52,503 nucleotides of DNA from a virus: positions 1 through 52,503 of the IMG/VR virus record IMGVR_UViG_3300027859_000025. One strand, given 5' to 3'. Below are positions 23,914-33,554 of the stretch, piece by piece. The position numbers and the translations under genes were made by a program. Below the pieces are notes generated by a model that ran no database searches, was not told the DNA's origin, and saw only the letters and a list, made by a program, of their open reading frames with translations. Every line of letters begins with the position of its first letter. The first letter of the stretch is position 1.

Positions 23914-25143
23914 ATGAGTCAAGAAACAAACCAACAGTATTATCAAGGCGCTCAACCTTTTTTAATACCATCTACTGGAATTAATCAGGAGTTTACTACA
24001 ACTTTTGATACAGATTTAGTTTTTGGTCATTTTGATCCAAACAACGTAGACTATGCTTTAAACAACTTTAAAGTTTATACAAGTTCCTCTGGTTCACCAG
24101 GTAGTTTTACAGAATATACTAGTTCTTATACAGTAACAAATAATGTTATAAAAATAGTTGGTTCTTTAACAATAAATCATTATTTAGTTGTTCAGCTAAA
24201 AACATTAGATGGTGGAAAATATGGGGATTCTGTTGCTGGAACCGGTTTTGATGCTTTTGGTGACACTGTAGAAGAAAACTATGGAGGATATGAATATATA
24301 ACTTTAAATGATGCTATAGATAACTTTATGGTTGGCTACGTAGGAGACGGAAAAATACTACAAAGAGCAGATAAATCTGATGTATTGTTTTTTGCTAAAC
24401 GATCTTTACAAGAGTTTAGTTATGATACATTAAAAAGTATACATTCACAAGAACTCACAGTACCGGCATCGTTAAGCTTGGCATTACCCCAAGACTATGT
24501 TAATTATGTTCGAGTGTCTAGAATAGACTCTTTAGGTATAAAAAGAATTATATATCCTGTAAATAATCTTACAATAAATCCATATAATAATCCAGTTCAA
24601 GACGCATCTGGGGTTCCTACTCAAGACAACTTTGGCGAAAACATAGAAGGTACTTCTATTACAGAAAAAAGATGGGATAAAGCAAACTTAAATTTACTTA
24701 ATTTTAACTTATTAAACAATTTTGATGATTTCGCTTACTGGTGGAATTTATACGGTTTTGATGGTAATTTTAATACAGGTAGATTATACGGCTTGGATCC
24801 ACAGACTTCTCAAATAAATGGTTGGTTTAGTATTAATCACAGAGAAGGTAAAATATCTTTTTCAAATGGATTAGCAAATAAGCTAATTGTATTAGAGTAC
24901 ATATCTGATGGTTTAGGAACTGATTTAGATACTAAAGTTCCTAAGCTTGCAGAGGATGCTTTATACGCGTCTATACTGTACAATATAGTATCTGTTAGAG
25001 CAAATCAAGATCCTAACAATGTAATGCGACTTAAAAGAGACAGGAGCGCTAAATTAAGAAATGCTAAAATAAGATTATCTAATATTAAACTTGATGAAAT
25101 AGTACAAGTTATGCGAGGTAAATCTAAATGGATAAAACACTAA
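23914..25143 (+). CDS. Tail adaptor with T7-fibre-like N-terminus
   Basis: 409 aa. Residues 1-100 resemble the N-terminal domain of T7 gp17-type fibres (FTTTFDTDLVFGHFDPNNVDY followed by strands). The C-terminal 250 residues look like a tail tubular protein A/gp11-type adaptor: many helices, ending RDRSAKLRNAKIRLSN. Fusing the two functions would let an adaptor carry fibre-attachment sites. It lies 6 bases before the tail tube gene. Confidence 0.55.
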   Translation: MSQETNQQYYQGAQPFLIPSTGINQEFTTTFDTDLVFGHFDPNNVDYALNNFKVYTSSSGSPGSFTEYTSSYTVTNNVIKIVGSLTINHYLVVQLKTLDGGKYGDSVAGTGFDAFGDTVEENYGGYEYITLNDAIDNFMVGYVGDGKILQRADKSDVLFFAKRSLQEFSYDTLKSIHSQELTVPASLSLALPQDYVNYVRVSRIDSLGIKRIIYPVNNLTINPYNNPVQDASGVPTQDNFGENIEGTSITEKRWDKANLNLLNFNLLNNFDDFAYWWNLYGFDGNFNTGRLYGLDPQTSQINGWFSINHREGKISFSNGLANKLIVLEYISDGLGTDLDTKVPKLAEDALYASILYNIVSVRANQDPNNVMRLKRDRSAKLRNAKIRLSNIKLDEIVQVMRGKSKWIKH

Positions 25144-25149
25144 AATTTA

Positions 25150-28100
25150 ATGGCAGAAGTTAAAAACAGCTTTTTGAGATCTAAAATGAATAAAGATCTC
25201 GATGATAGGTTAATGCCTGAGGGTGAATATAGAGATGCAAAAAATATTTCTATAAATAAATCACAAGGAGATGGTAGTTCTGAAGGCAATGTTGGAACTG
25301 CACAAACTGTTCTAGGTAACACATTACTTATAGATTTTAATTCATCTATATCTAGTAGTCCAGTTAATCTAGAAGTTATAGGTTTATTGCCTAGTGACGC
25401 TCAAGATAAAGTTTTTGCTTTTTTGACAAACAACACGATACAACCTTATGTCCCTGAAGGAGCAGTGGGTTTAAGTTATTTATATCCTGAAAACCAAAGC
25501 ACTACTTCTAGCGCTTTAACTTTAGTTGACGGGGGTGAAGGATACTCGGTATCTACAGCTACATCTTCTGGAGGATCTGGTACTGGTATGACTTTTAACG
25601 TGACTAGTGTGGTTGCTGGAAAAATAGTTTCTATTTCTATCAATAATGACGGAACTGGTTATAGAGTTGGAGATGTAGTTAACGTAATTCAAGCAGGTGG
25701 ATCTAATGCTTACGTAGAATTAACAAGTGTTGTGGGGCCTTTAGTGCTGGCGACTGGTGGAACTGGTTATACCGCGGGTACTAAAACTACAACTGGAGGT
25801 TCAGGCTCTGGGCTTACTGTATCTATAACGGTAGATGGTCTTGGTGCAGTTACAGCTGCTGATATAGTTTCATTTGGCGGTGGTTATCAATTTGGGGATG
25901 TTATTACAATAGTAGACGCTGGTAGTACATCACCAGCTACATTAAAAGTTTTATCTTTACTACAATCTTATTCAGCTATAGTCTCTTATAACCCTGTTTT
26001 AAATACTGATTTTAAAATAATAGTTGAAGGATCTTGGCTTAATTTTTCTACTTTAGCACCTTTTTATGCTTTAAATCTTATAGAAGAATTATTGTTTTTT
26101 ACAGACAATAGAAATCAACCTAGAAAAGTAAACATAAACAACCCCAGTGGTTATTATTCTAATGAAGACCAAATATCTGTAGCTAAATATTATCCTTACG
26201 AAGCTATGGAAGTTTACCAGCCATGTCCAATACCTGGAACAATCGGTACTAGCGTAAACCCGGTGCACGAAGCAGATTCATTTTTAACTACAAATAGCAC
26301 AACGTTAAATTTTGATCCAGCCACTTTTACTAACCCAGCAGATCCTACTAACTTGGGAGTAGTTGGAAGTTTAGCTTCAAGTATAGTTGGAGGAACAGGT
26401 TATACCGCAGGCTCTGGAATATTAACGTCTGGAAGTTTAGGTAGAGGATTAACAGTTACAATAGTTGTAGCTGCAGGAGTTGTTACAGGGGTTACTATTG
26501 ACAATTTAGGAAACGGCTATACCAATGGTGAAACTATAACTATATTAAGTGGAAATAACGATGCTACTTTTGTTTTAAACTTTATTTTACCTCAAACCTT
26601 CGTTGTTAATGGGTCTAATTTTGCGGCTGGAGACGTTGTAGTTAATCAAAACCAAACTGTTCCAGCTAATATGGCTCTTGATTTTGTAGAAGCTGAAACA
26701 ACACTGCAGGATGCTGTAGCTGAGTACTTATCTCCAACAGCGACTTCATTAGTAGGAGCAACTGCTGCACCTACTACAACCTCTTTTGATTTAACAGTGG
26801 CTGATTATCAAGGTTATTTTGATGACGGTGGCGCTAATTCTTCGATGTTTGGTTACACGGTGTTTTTGGAAATCAGCCCAGGTGTTTTTGAGTCTAAAAA
26901 TTCACAAGTAACAGCATTAGCCAAAACTGCACCTGGAACAATTAGTGTTACGTGCTCTCCCGCTTTAGCCGCGCCCTTTGTGGTGGGTGATAAGGTTTTA
27001 TTAGCCATACCAAACCCTTATTTTGATTCTAATTTTAAAAGCAATGCTAATATAGAATATCTGTCAGATAAATTTGTTAGATTTTCTTATAGATATAGAT
27101 TCGACGATGGTGAGTATTCTTTAATTGCTCCTTTTACTCAACCTTGTTTTATACCTGAGCAAGATGGTTATTTTACTTCAAATATAGAAGGAAGCTTTAG
27201 TGGTGGTACTGAAAATATAGTATCAGATGAAGAACAAGCTTATAGAAGTACGGAAGTTGCTTTTATGGAAAATAAAGTTAATAAAATACTTTTAAATATT
27301 CCTCTTCCTTCTACAGCAGGAAACTTGTTTACAAATTTTAAAGTTTCTGAAATAGATATATTATATAAAGAATCTGATCAAACAACCATAAAAGTAGTTG
27401 AAACCATACCGACCACCAACAATGTAAGTGGTAGTTCTAATTTTTATAAATATGAATATGGTTCAAAACAACCTTTTAAAGTTTTACCACAAGTCGAAAC
27501 AACAAGAGTTTATGATAAAGTACCTGTTAAAGCTTTAAGTCAAGAAGTAGCTAGCAATAGAATTATATATGGAAATTATCAAGACAAGCATACTCCACCG
27601 TCTTTTCTAGACTATACACTAAATGTAGATATAAAAGGTGGTACTAACCAGCAATTTAGTGTATCTAAAAACAAGGTTGACTCTAAAACAAGTGTTGTTG
27701 AATACCCTAATGCAACATTAAAACAAAATAGAAACTATGAAGTAGGTGTAGTGTTGGCTGATAGGTTTGGAAGACAGTCTACTGTTATATTCTCAAAACA
27801 GTCTAAATTTGCTTCATTAGGAGAATTTTTAGCATCGTCTATTTATTCACCTTATAGAGGTCCAAATGAAGCTTCTCCTACAGCTGGTATACAAGATTTT
27901 GATGGCAATGCTTTAAACATACAGTTTAATGATTTAATAAGAAGTCAAAAAGATCCAAACAATCCGGGTATTCCAGGGCTTTATAACTCAGATCAAACTT
28001 CACCCGATTATAATCCACTAGGATGGTATAGCTTTAAAATAGTTGTTAAACAAACAGAGCAAGATTACTACAACGTGTATATTCCAGCTGCAATGGCTTC

Positions 28101-30195
28101 GTATCCACTAAATAGAGAACTAGAATTAGGATCTACATCTCATATTATATTGACAAACGACAACGTAAATAAAATACCTAGAGATCTTTCTGAAGTTGGA
28201 CCGACGCAAAGAGAGTTTCCTAGTAGCGTAAGATTGTTTGGTAGAGTTAACACGGGTGGTACTAATTCTATCACAGTAAACTTAAATGAAGCTTATTTCC
28301 CAAGTAGAGTCGCCGATTTAAGTACAAGCGTAGGTACAATACAAGACTTGTTTAACTATAAGGAGTTTCCAATTTTAGCAGCAGGCAATTTTGTTTTTTA
28401 TAACTATGAATATGTTTCAGATCCAGCTGGAGCGTCTTCTGGTGATACCACTTCTTTCCCTGATTCAAGCTCATTAGTAGCTAGAATAAACACACAGTCA
28501 CAGTTTGGAATACAAGTTCCCACCCCTAATGGAAAATTCACACAACTTCCAGCATTAAATGTATTTGAAACAGCCCCAACAGTTTCTTTATTAGATATAT
28601 ATTATGAAACAACAACAGCTGGAAGAATAGATCTACTAAACACAGCTATAGACGAAGGACCAGCGCCTAGTCAATTCGGGCGAATAAGTGATTTTGAATT
28701 CTTCGCTACTGAAGGAACTCTTGCCGGTTCAGATGTTTCAGGACCTTTTAAACCTTTAAGGTTAGACGGTACTGACTTTCCTAATCCAGCAGCTAATCAA
28801 ATGATACTTTTAAGTGTTGTTGACGGACTGGGATCTTCAGCAAACCCAGCAGATCTAGGAACTCCACCATCAATACCAATACCTTATTTTGATTCTGACA
28901 ACCCAGCAAATGGTATATTCAATATAGTAGCTGGTGGTATAGCGGGAACTTTTAAATTAGTATTATCTAGACCGGCTGGCAATGAATCTCCGGGATTAGT
29001 TTTTAGAGCTCCACTAGCTTCACAAACAGGTGAAAGTGTTACAGCTCAAAATGAATTTACATTTACATTTGAATGCTCTAATCCAGGAGCAGGTGCCGAC
29101 GCTGAACCAACAATTATAAGTGTTACTAAAACTTTAGAAAATGTGATACCACCGAAACCAGGAGTAACGTCTTTTCGAACCTTAACAAATTTATGTTATC
29201 CAAATGAACAATTCCCTAATGTAGGTCAAACCGTTCCTGCTGCCTATCAATTGGATCCAGCTACTATAACCTCCATAACCCCAAATATAGCTAGAGTTAC
29301 ATTTGAAAATGGATCTGAAACTAGTGATTTACATTATATAGATTCTTTCCCAGAAATACAAGAAATATACATAAAAGTAGGACCTAATTTTACGCCAGGA
29401 ACAACAAACGGCTGGATGGCTCTTGCTGATGCTGCTGATTATTTAGGTGTAAGCCCATTCGCGGATGACCACGTGCGTTTATCTTCGGAAGTAAGTAACC
29501 CTCCAGACGGGGTTGGAACTTATTATCTTGTAGCGGGCTTTAATGTTTATGAGCCAATGAGCAATTCTTATGGATATCCTTATATGGTTAATATTGTAAC
29601 AAGAGATGCCGGCGCTTTTCCAAGCCCCGCTTGTTACACTTTATTTCAAATAACTGAAACCCAAAATATATCTTTTACACCAGGTGGTGGCGGTCGTGGT
29701 TTACCTGATTGCGCGGTAGGTTCAGAAAGTCTTACTTTTGCACTAAATAATAATAATGGATTATTTATAAATAGAAACACCACTGAGCGCATGGGCATTC
29801 AATTTCCAGCATATTTTAGTATAGAGGGATCAGGACCAGTTACAGTTGAAGCTTCATTAACAATTTTCAATATTGACGGTTCAAATCCAGGTCCATTTTC
29901 AGCTACAGCAAATATCGATACCCCAATTTATGGAAATTCAATTAACTTGGCGGCAGGTGGTGAAACACTACCTAGTGGTGCTCCAGGAGCAACAAACTCA
30001 ATAGTACCATTTACAATACAAAGCACGGGCGGTTTAGGGTGGTCTGGTACAGTTACATTATCTCTTTTCTCAAATGCAGGATCAGATGCTTTTGTAAGTG
30101 CTCCATTGCCTGCCTCTGTTGGGTGCTTGCTTACGATATCATTTTGTGCTTGTGATGGCTCTGATCTAAACAATCCGACTTGTATATCGACCTAG
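25150..30195 (+). CDS. Tail tubular protein B-like giant tail protein, 1681 aa
   Basis: The N-terminus (MNKDLDDRLMPEGEYRDAKN) strongly resembles the start of gp12-type tail tube/nozzle proteins of podoviruses. Residues about 120-480 carry three GxGY beta modules. The remaining 1200 residues are beta-rich with several Cys near the C-terminus (CLLTISFCACDGSD). It is roughly twice the size of T7 gp12. It should form the short tail tube and nozzle; a host-contact role for the C-terminus is inference. Confidence 0.75.
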   Translation: MAEVKNSFLRSKMNKDLDDRLMPEGEYRDAKNISINKSQGDGSSEGNVGTAQTVLGNTLLIDFNSSISSSPVNLEVIGLLPSDAQDKVFAFLTNNTIQPYVPEGAVGLSYLYPENQSTTSSALTLVDGGEGYSVSTATSSGGSGTGMTFNVTSVVAGKIVSISINNDGTGYRVGDVVNVIQAGGSNAYVELTSVVGPLVLATGGTGYTAGTKTTTGGSGSGLTVSITVDGLGAVTAADIVSFGGGYQFGDVITIVDAGSTSPATLKVLSLLQSYSAIVSYNPVLNTDFKIIVEGSWLNFSTLAPFYALNLIEELLFFTDNRNQPRKVNINNPSGYYSNEDQISVAKYYPYEAMEVYQPCPIPGTIGTSVNPVHEADSFLTTNSTTLNFDPATFTNPADPTNLGVVGSLASSIVGGTGYTAGSGILTSGSLGRGLTVTIVVAAGVVTGVTIDNLGNGYTNGETITILSGNNDATFVLNFILPQTFVVNGSNFAAGDVVVNQNQTVPANMALDFVEAETTLQDAVAEYLSPTATSLVGATAAPTTTSFDLTVADYQGYFDDGGANSSMFGYTVFLEISPGVFESKNSQVTALAKTAPGTISVTCSPALAAPFVVGDKVLLAIPNPYFDSNFKSNANIEYLSDKFVRFSYRYRFDDGEYSLIAPFTQPCFIPEQDGYFTSNIEGSFSGGTENIVSDEEQAYRSTEVAFMENKVNKILLNIPLPSTAGNLFTNFKVSEIDILYKESDQTTIKVVETIPTTNNVSGSSNFYKYEYGSKQPFKVLPQVETTRVYDKVPVKALSQEVASNRIIYGNYQDKHTPPSFLDYTLNVDIKGGTNQQFSVSKNKVDSKTSVVEYPNATLKQNRNYEVGVVLADRFGRQSTVIFSKQSKFASLGEFLASSIYSPYRGPNEASPTAGIQDFDGNALNIQFNDLIRSQKDPNNPGIPGLYNSDQTSPDYNPLGWYSFKIVVKQTEQDYYNVYIPAAMASYPLNRELELGSTSHIILTNDNVNKIPRDLSEVGPTQREFPSSVRLFGRVNTGGTNSITVNLNEAYFPSRVADLSTSVGTIQDLFNYKEFPILAAGNFVFYNYEYVSDPAGASSGDTTSFPDSSSLVARINTQSQFGIQVPTPNGKFTQLPALNVFETAPTVSLLDIYYETTTAGRIDLLNTAIDEGPAPSQFGRISDFEFFATEGTLAGSDVSGPFKPLRLDGTDFPNPAANQMILLSVVDGLGSSANPADLGTPPSIPIPYFDSDNPANGIFNIVAGGIAGTFKLVLSRPAGNESPGLVFRAPLASQTGESVTAQNEFTFTFECSNPGAGADAEPTIISVTKTLENVIPPKPGVTSFRTLTNLCYPNEQFPNVGQTVPAAYQLDPATITSITPNIARVTFENGSETSDLHYIDSFPEIQEIYIKVGPNFTPGTTNGWMALADAADYLGVSPFADDHVRLSSEVSNPPDGVGTYYLVAGFNVYEPMSNSYGYPYMVNIVTRDAGAFPSPACYTLFQITETQNISFTPGGGGRGLPDCAVGSESLTFALNNNNGLFINRNTTERMGIQFPAYFSIEGSGPVTVEASLTIFNIDGSNPGPFSATANIDTPIYGNSINLAAGGETLPSGAPGATNSIVPFTIQSTGGLGWSGTVTLSLFSNAGSDAFVSAPLPASVGCLLTISFCACDGSDLNNPTCIST
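25507..26589 (+). repeat. Three GxGY beta modules within the tail tube gene
   Basis: Modules near 25507-25740, 25741-25965 and 26356-26589. Each has a GxGY, a Gly/Ser turn, a strand with Thr/Val and a second GxGYxxGD/E element. The first two are in tandem and the third is separated by about 130 residues. The same module occurs at 23392-23610. Confidence 0.75.
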
Positions 30196-30236
30196 CTTAA
30201 TAGAGTAAAACTAAATTAAAAAAAGTAATAATATAA

Positions 30237-31661
30237 ATGGCAACTACACTAGAAATAAAATACTTTAATAGTTTTGTGTTAAAAAAATCACTTAACACTA
30301 ATACTGATACACCACTTTGGAATGGGTCTTTTGGTATACCTAAGGCTATTGGAGGCTTTAATAGAGGTGTATTAATTGACAATAATAAAAGTTGGATTAT
30401 AGAAGAATCTAGAATAAGAGGTGGTTATAACAATACTTCCACAGACTATGGTGCTAGAGCTTATTTAGTTGAAGAAGAGCCGAACGCTAGTATTAGATTT
30501 AACTCTATGATATACTCTGGTATATACAACTCTAGAACAGGTATAAATCAAACTAATGTGTTTAGTGTAGCTGAAGATATAACTAAAAGTTTAGATCCTA
30601 TAAATGGTTCTATACAAAAATTATACGCTGAAGACACTAATTTAATTATATTTCAAGAAAGCAAAGTAAGTAAAGCTCTTATAGATAAAGATGCTATATA
30701 CAGCGCTGAAGGCGGTGGCTTACCTGTAAGTTCTTTTACTACTGTTGTGGGTCAAATAGTTCCTTTTCCAGGAAACTATGGAATAGGTAATCACCCAGAA
30801 AGCTTCGCTGTTTATGGCTATAGCAAATATTTTGTTGATTCTTATCAAAATGCTGTAATGAGACTAGATAATAATGGACTTGTAGAAATATCAGCTACAG
30901 GTATGCGTAGTTATTTTAGAAATAAAATAATAAACGTAGACGTTTTAAGTCAAAGAGGTAAATTACTAGGTGCTTATGATATATATAATAAAGATTACGT
31001 AATATCTATACAACCTTCTTTAGGTAGTTCTGAAACCCTTTCTTATGACGAGAAAGCCGAGGGTTGGATTAGTTTTTATGATTATATACCCAGTCAATCT
31101 TTTAGTTTAAAAAACCAACACTATACAACCACGGGATCTCAACTTTGGATACACAATGCAGTAAGTGCGGATTATAATAATTTTTATGGAGTAGCATATC
31201 CTTCGCAAGTTACTTTTATATTTAATCCTAAAGTTAGCTCAGCAAAAGTGTTTAAAACAATAAACTATGAAGGCACTAGTGGATGGCAAGTTGATAGTTT
31301 TGTTTCAGATGAAACGGGGCCAAATATAAATGGAGAGCTTTTTAGTTTTGATACTACTAACAGAGTTTTAAGCTACGTCGAAGGAGCTTATGACTCAGCA
31401 AATCCACCTAACACTGGAGCTGCAGTTGTAACTCCACCCATATTTAGAGCAGGTTTTGATAGAAAAGAAAACAAATATTACGCTAATTTAATAAATAGTT
31501 CTTTAGTTTCACCAGGAGAAATTCATTTTGGAAATGAAGTTTCAGGAATAAAAGGTTTTTTCACTAAAGTTGTTATGTCTACAGACAGGGTAACAGACAC
31601 CGGTCAGTACAAAGAATTATTTGCAGTATCTGCAATTTATAATTTTGCCAGTGGATATTAA
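30237..31661 (+). CDS. Tail protein, propeller-like, 474 aa
   Basis: A Tyr/Asn/Ser-rich beta sequence with repeating short strands throughout, ending in an NFASGY-type C-terminus. Similar proteins sit beside the gp12-like gene in Bacteroidetes podoviruses and are probably part of the tail hub. Assignment rests on position and strand pattern. Confidence 0.55.
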   Translation: MATTLEIKYFNSFVLKKSLNTNTDTPLWNGSFGIPKAIGGFNRGVLIDNNKSWIIEESRIRGGYNNTSTDYGARAYLVEEEPNASIRFNSMIYSGIYNSRTGINQTNVFSVAEDITKSLDPINGSIQKLYAEDTNLIIFQESKVSKALIDKDAIYSAEGGGLPVSSFTTVVGQIVPFPGNYGIGNHPESFAVYGYSKYFVDSYQNAVMRLDNNGLVEISATGMRSYFRNKIINVDVLSQRGKLLGAYDIYNKDYVISIQPSLGSSETLSYDEKAEGWISFYDYIPSQSFSLKNQHYTTTGSQLWIHNAVSADYNNFYGVAYPSQVTFIFNPKVSSAKVFKTINYEGTSGWQVDSFVSDETGPNINGELFSFDTTNRVLSYVEGAYDSANPPNTGAAVVTPPIFRAGFDRKENKYYANLINSSLVSPGEIHFGNEVSGIKGFFTKVVMSTDRVTDTGQYKELFAVSAIYNFASGY

Positions 31662-31715
31662 AAAAAACAAATTAGCTAAAAAAACACAAGATATTAATAA
31701 TAAAAATAAAAAATT

Positions 31716-32438
31716 ATGTCAATAACAGCAATGGCAATTGGTGGCGGCCTTAAGATAGCAGGTGGAATATTTGGGTCTACTTCAGCTAAAAAAAGAGCCA
31801 GAGAATTAGCTAGACAAATAAAAGCTGAAACAAGAAAATTAAACTCTTTAGAAGGCTCTAGACAACAAATTACAAACCCATATAGTGGAGTTAGGGACAT
31901 GTCTTCTTTAGCTAAAGATCTTTCTAGTAAAGTAACAAATCCATTTGCAAACTTAAGTGTAGCCACCGGTGCGGCAGAAATACAAATGGAACAATCTGAT
32001 ATTGCTTTAGCAAATACACTAGATACTTTGAGAGCAACCGGTGCTAGCGCTGGTGGCGCAACAGCATTGGCTCAAGCGGCTCTGCAAAGCAAAAAAGGTG
32101 TTGCAGCAAGTATTGAAACTCAAGAAGCTCAAAATGAAAAAATGAGAGCTCAAGGACAGCAAGCTATGGAACAAGCTCAATTAGCTGATGCTCAAAGAAT
32201 ACAAGGGCTTCAAATATCTGAAGCCGGTAGAACCCAGCAGCTTATAGGGATGGGTGAAAACATTAAACTACAAATGAGAGAAAACAGAGAGTCTGACAAG
32301 ATAAACTATCAAAGAAATAAAATTTCAGCTTTGATGGGTGCTAGACAAGCTGCTAAAGCATCAGCTTCTAATATGATGATGGGCGCAATTAGTGGTCTTG
32401 GTGATGCGGCGGTTTCATACGGAGTAGCAAACGCTTAA
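31716..32438 (+). CDS. Internal virion protein, gp14-like
   Basis: 240 aa. A Gly-rich hydrophobic N-terminus (residues 1-20), long Ala/Gln/Met/Glu helices (about 85-190), and a second Gly/Ala/Met hydrophobic segment near the C-terminus. This matches small ejection proteins of T7-like phages. It would enter the cell envelope during DNA ejection, alongside the giant protein downstream. Confidence 0.65.
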   Translation: MSITAMAIGGGLKIAGGIFGSTSAKKRARELARQIKAETRKLNSLEGSRQQITNPYSGVRDMSSLAKDLSSKVTNPFANLSVATGAAEIQMEQSDIALANTLDTLRATGASAGGATALAQAALQSKKGVAASIETQEAQNEKMRAQGQQAMEQAQLADAQRIQGLQISEAGRTQQLIGMGENIKLQMRENRESDKINYQRNKISALMGARQAAKASASNMMMGAISGLGDAAVSYGVANA

Positions 32439-32448
32439 GATATAACAC

Positions 32449-33549
32449 ATGGAAAATAAAAACATACAAACAAACTTATATCTAAAACAATTCAACGAAA
32501 GTAACGCATTAGGTTTTGATAAAAGATTTATAGCAGCTAATTATAATGTAAATTTTGATCTACTAGGAAATGCTTTTAGACCTACAGCTAAAACATACGC
32601 TAAGTTGATGTCTAATATAGAGAACAACAAATGTGTTGAAAGCAACTGTGAATACGAGTATAAGCAATTGAAAATATTAAATCAAGCTCCTGAGGATGCT
32701 ATTGATTTTTTAAGTGAACTAGTTTCTCAACTAAGCATTACAGATGAATCTAATTTTGATCCTAATAATAATTTTAAATACACTGTAGCTAATTCTATAA
32801 TGAATACTAGGCCTGGTTTTTCTAAAGATCATGGGTATGATATGAAGTTATATATACTTGAAAATGGTTCATTAGAAATTATATTTATGGGTCCTATGTT
32901 TGAAGAGCCTCTTGTTATAAACAGTTCTTCATTAGATTTATTAGCTAAAGCTGGAACTAGTATTGTAACATCAACTCCCAATATTCAAAAACTAATGATG
33001 GCTTTGATGCCTCAAACTGGACTATTTGAAGGTAACTCAATACAATCAAATGGTGAGTTATCTCCAGTGGCTGTTATATCAGATGAGTTTGTATTAAAAA
33101 ACCCAGATGGTTCTTATGACTATGAAATCATAGATATTGGCGGAGGTAAAGGTAGAAACATATTAAAATTTGATACTGATAAGATTTTAAAAAAATCAAT
33201 GCCTTTTATAAATGCGGAGATTGCTGGTATATTATCTCAAGAGCAGGAAGTTATAGCTTTATGGAATGTTTATTTAGCCATGCAAACAAGTGTTGAAGAA
33301 GATGATCAAATGGTGCAAGATGCAAATGCAGCTAGTAAAAGCTGGAGTTATGAAGAAGATCTACCGCTATCACAAGATAAAAAAGTTTTATTTGAACAAA
33401 AATTTATAGAATATTTTATGAATAATTATTTAAAGCAATTTATAACAGATAGACTACCAACTGTAGAAGAAGACGCTGCTGTTTTTGATTTATCAGAAGC
33501 AAGATCGGCTAAGGCTCAAAAATTTTTACAAGATAATAAATTAAGTTAA
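32449..33549 (+). CDS. Hypothetical virion-associated protein, 366 aa
   Basis: A mixed alpha/beta sequence with acidic helices in the second half (about 275-315). No family is recognised. It lies between the gp14-like gene and the giant internal protein, so it is likely part of the internal virion core or ejectosome (inference). Confidence 0.55.
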   Translation: MENKNIQTNLYLKQFNESNALGFDKRFIAANYNVNFDLLGNAFRPTAKTYAKLMSNIENNKCVESNCEYEYKQLKILNQAPEDAIDFLSELVSQLSITDESNFDPNNNFKYTVANSIMNTRPGFSKDHGYDMKLYILENGSLEIIFMGPMFEEPLVINSSSLDLLAKAGTSIVTSTPNIQKLMMALMPQTGLFEGNSIQSNGELSPVAVISDEFVLKNPDGSYDYEIIDIGGGKGRNILKFDTDKILKKSMPFINAEIAGILSQEQEVIALWNVYLAMQTSVEEDDQMVQDANAASKSWSYEEDLPLSQDKKVLFEQKFIEYFMNNYLKQFITDRLPTVEEDAAVFDLSEARSAKAQKFLQDNKLS

Positions 33550-33554
33550 ATTAA

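Noticed and set aside
20479-31661. Assignment to crAss-like phages
   Set aside because: The sizes of portal, capsid and tail genes are compatible, but so are other Bacteroidetes podoviruses. Deciding needs a TerL/MCP tree.
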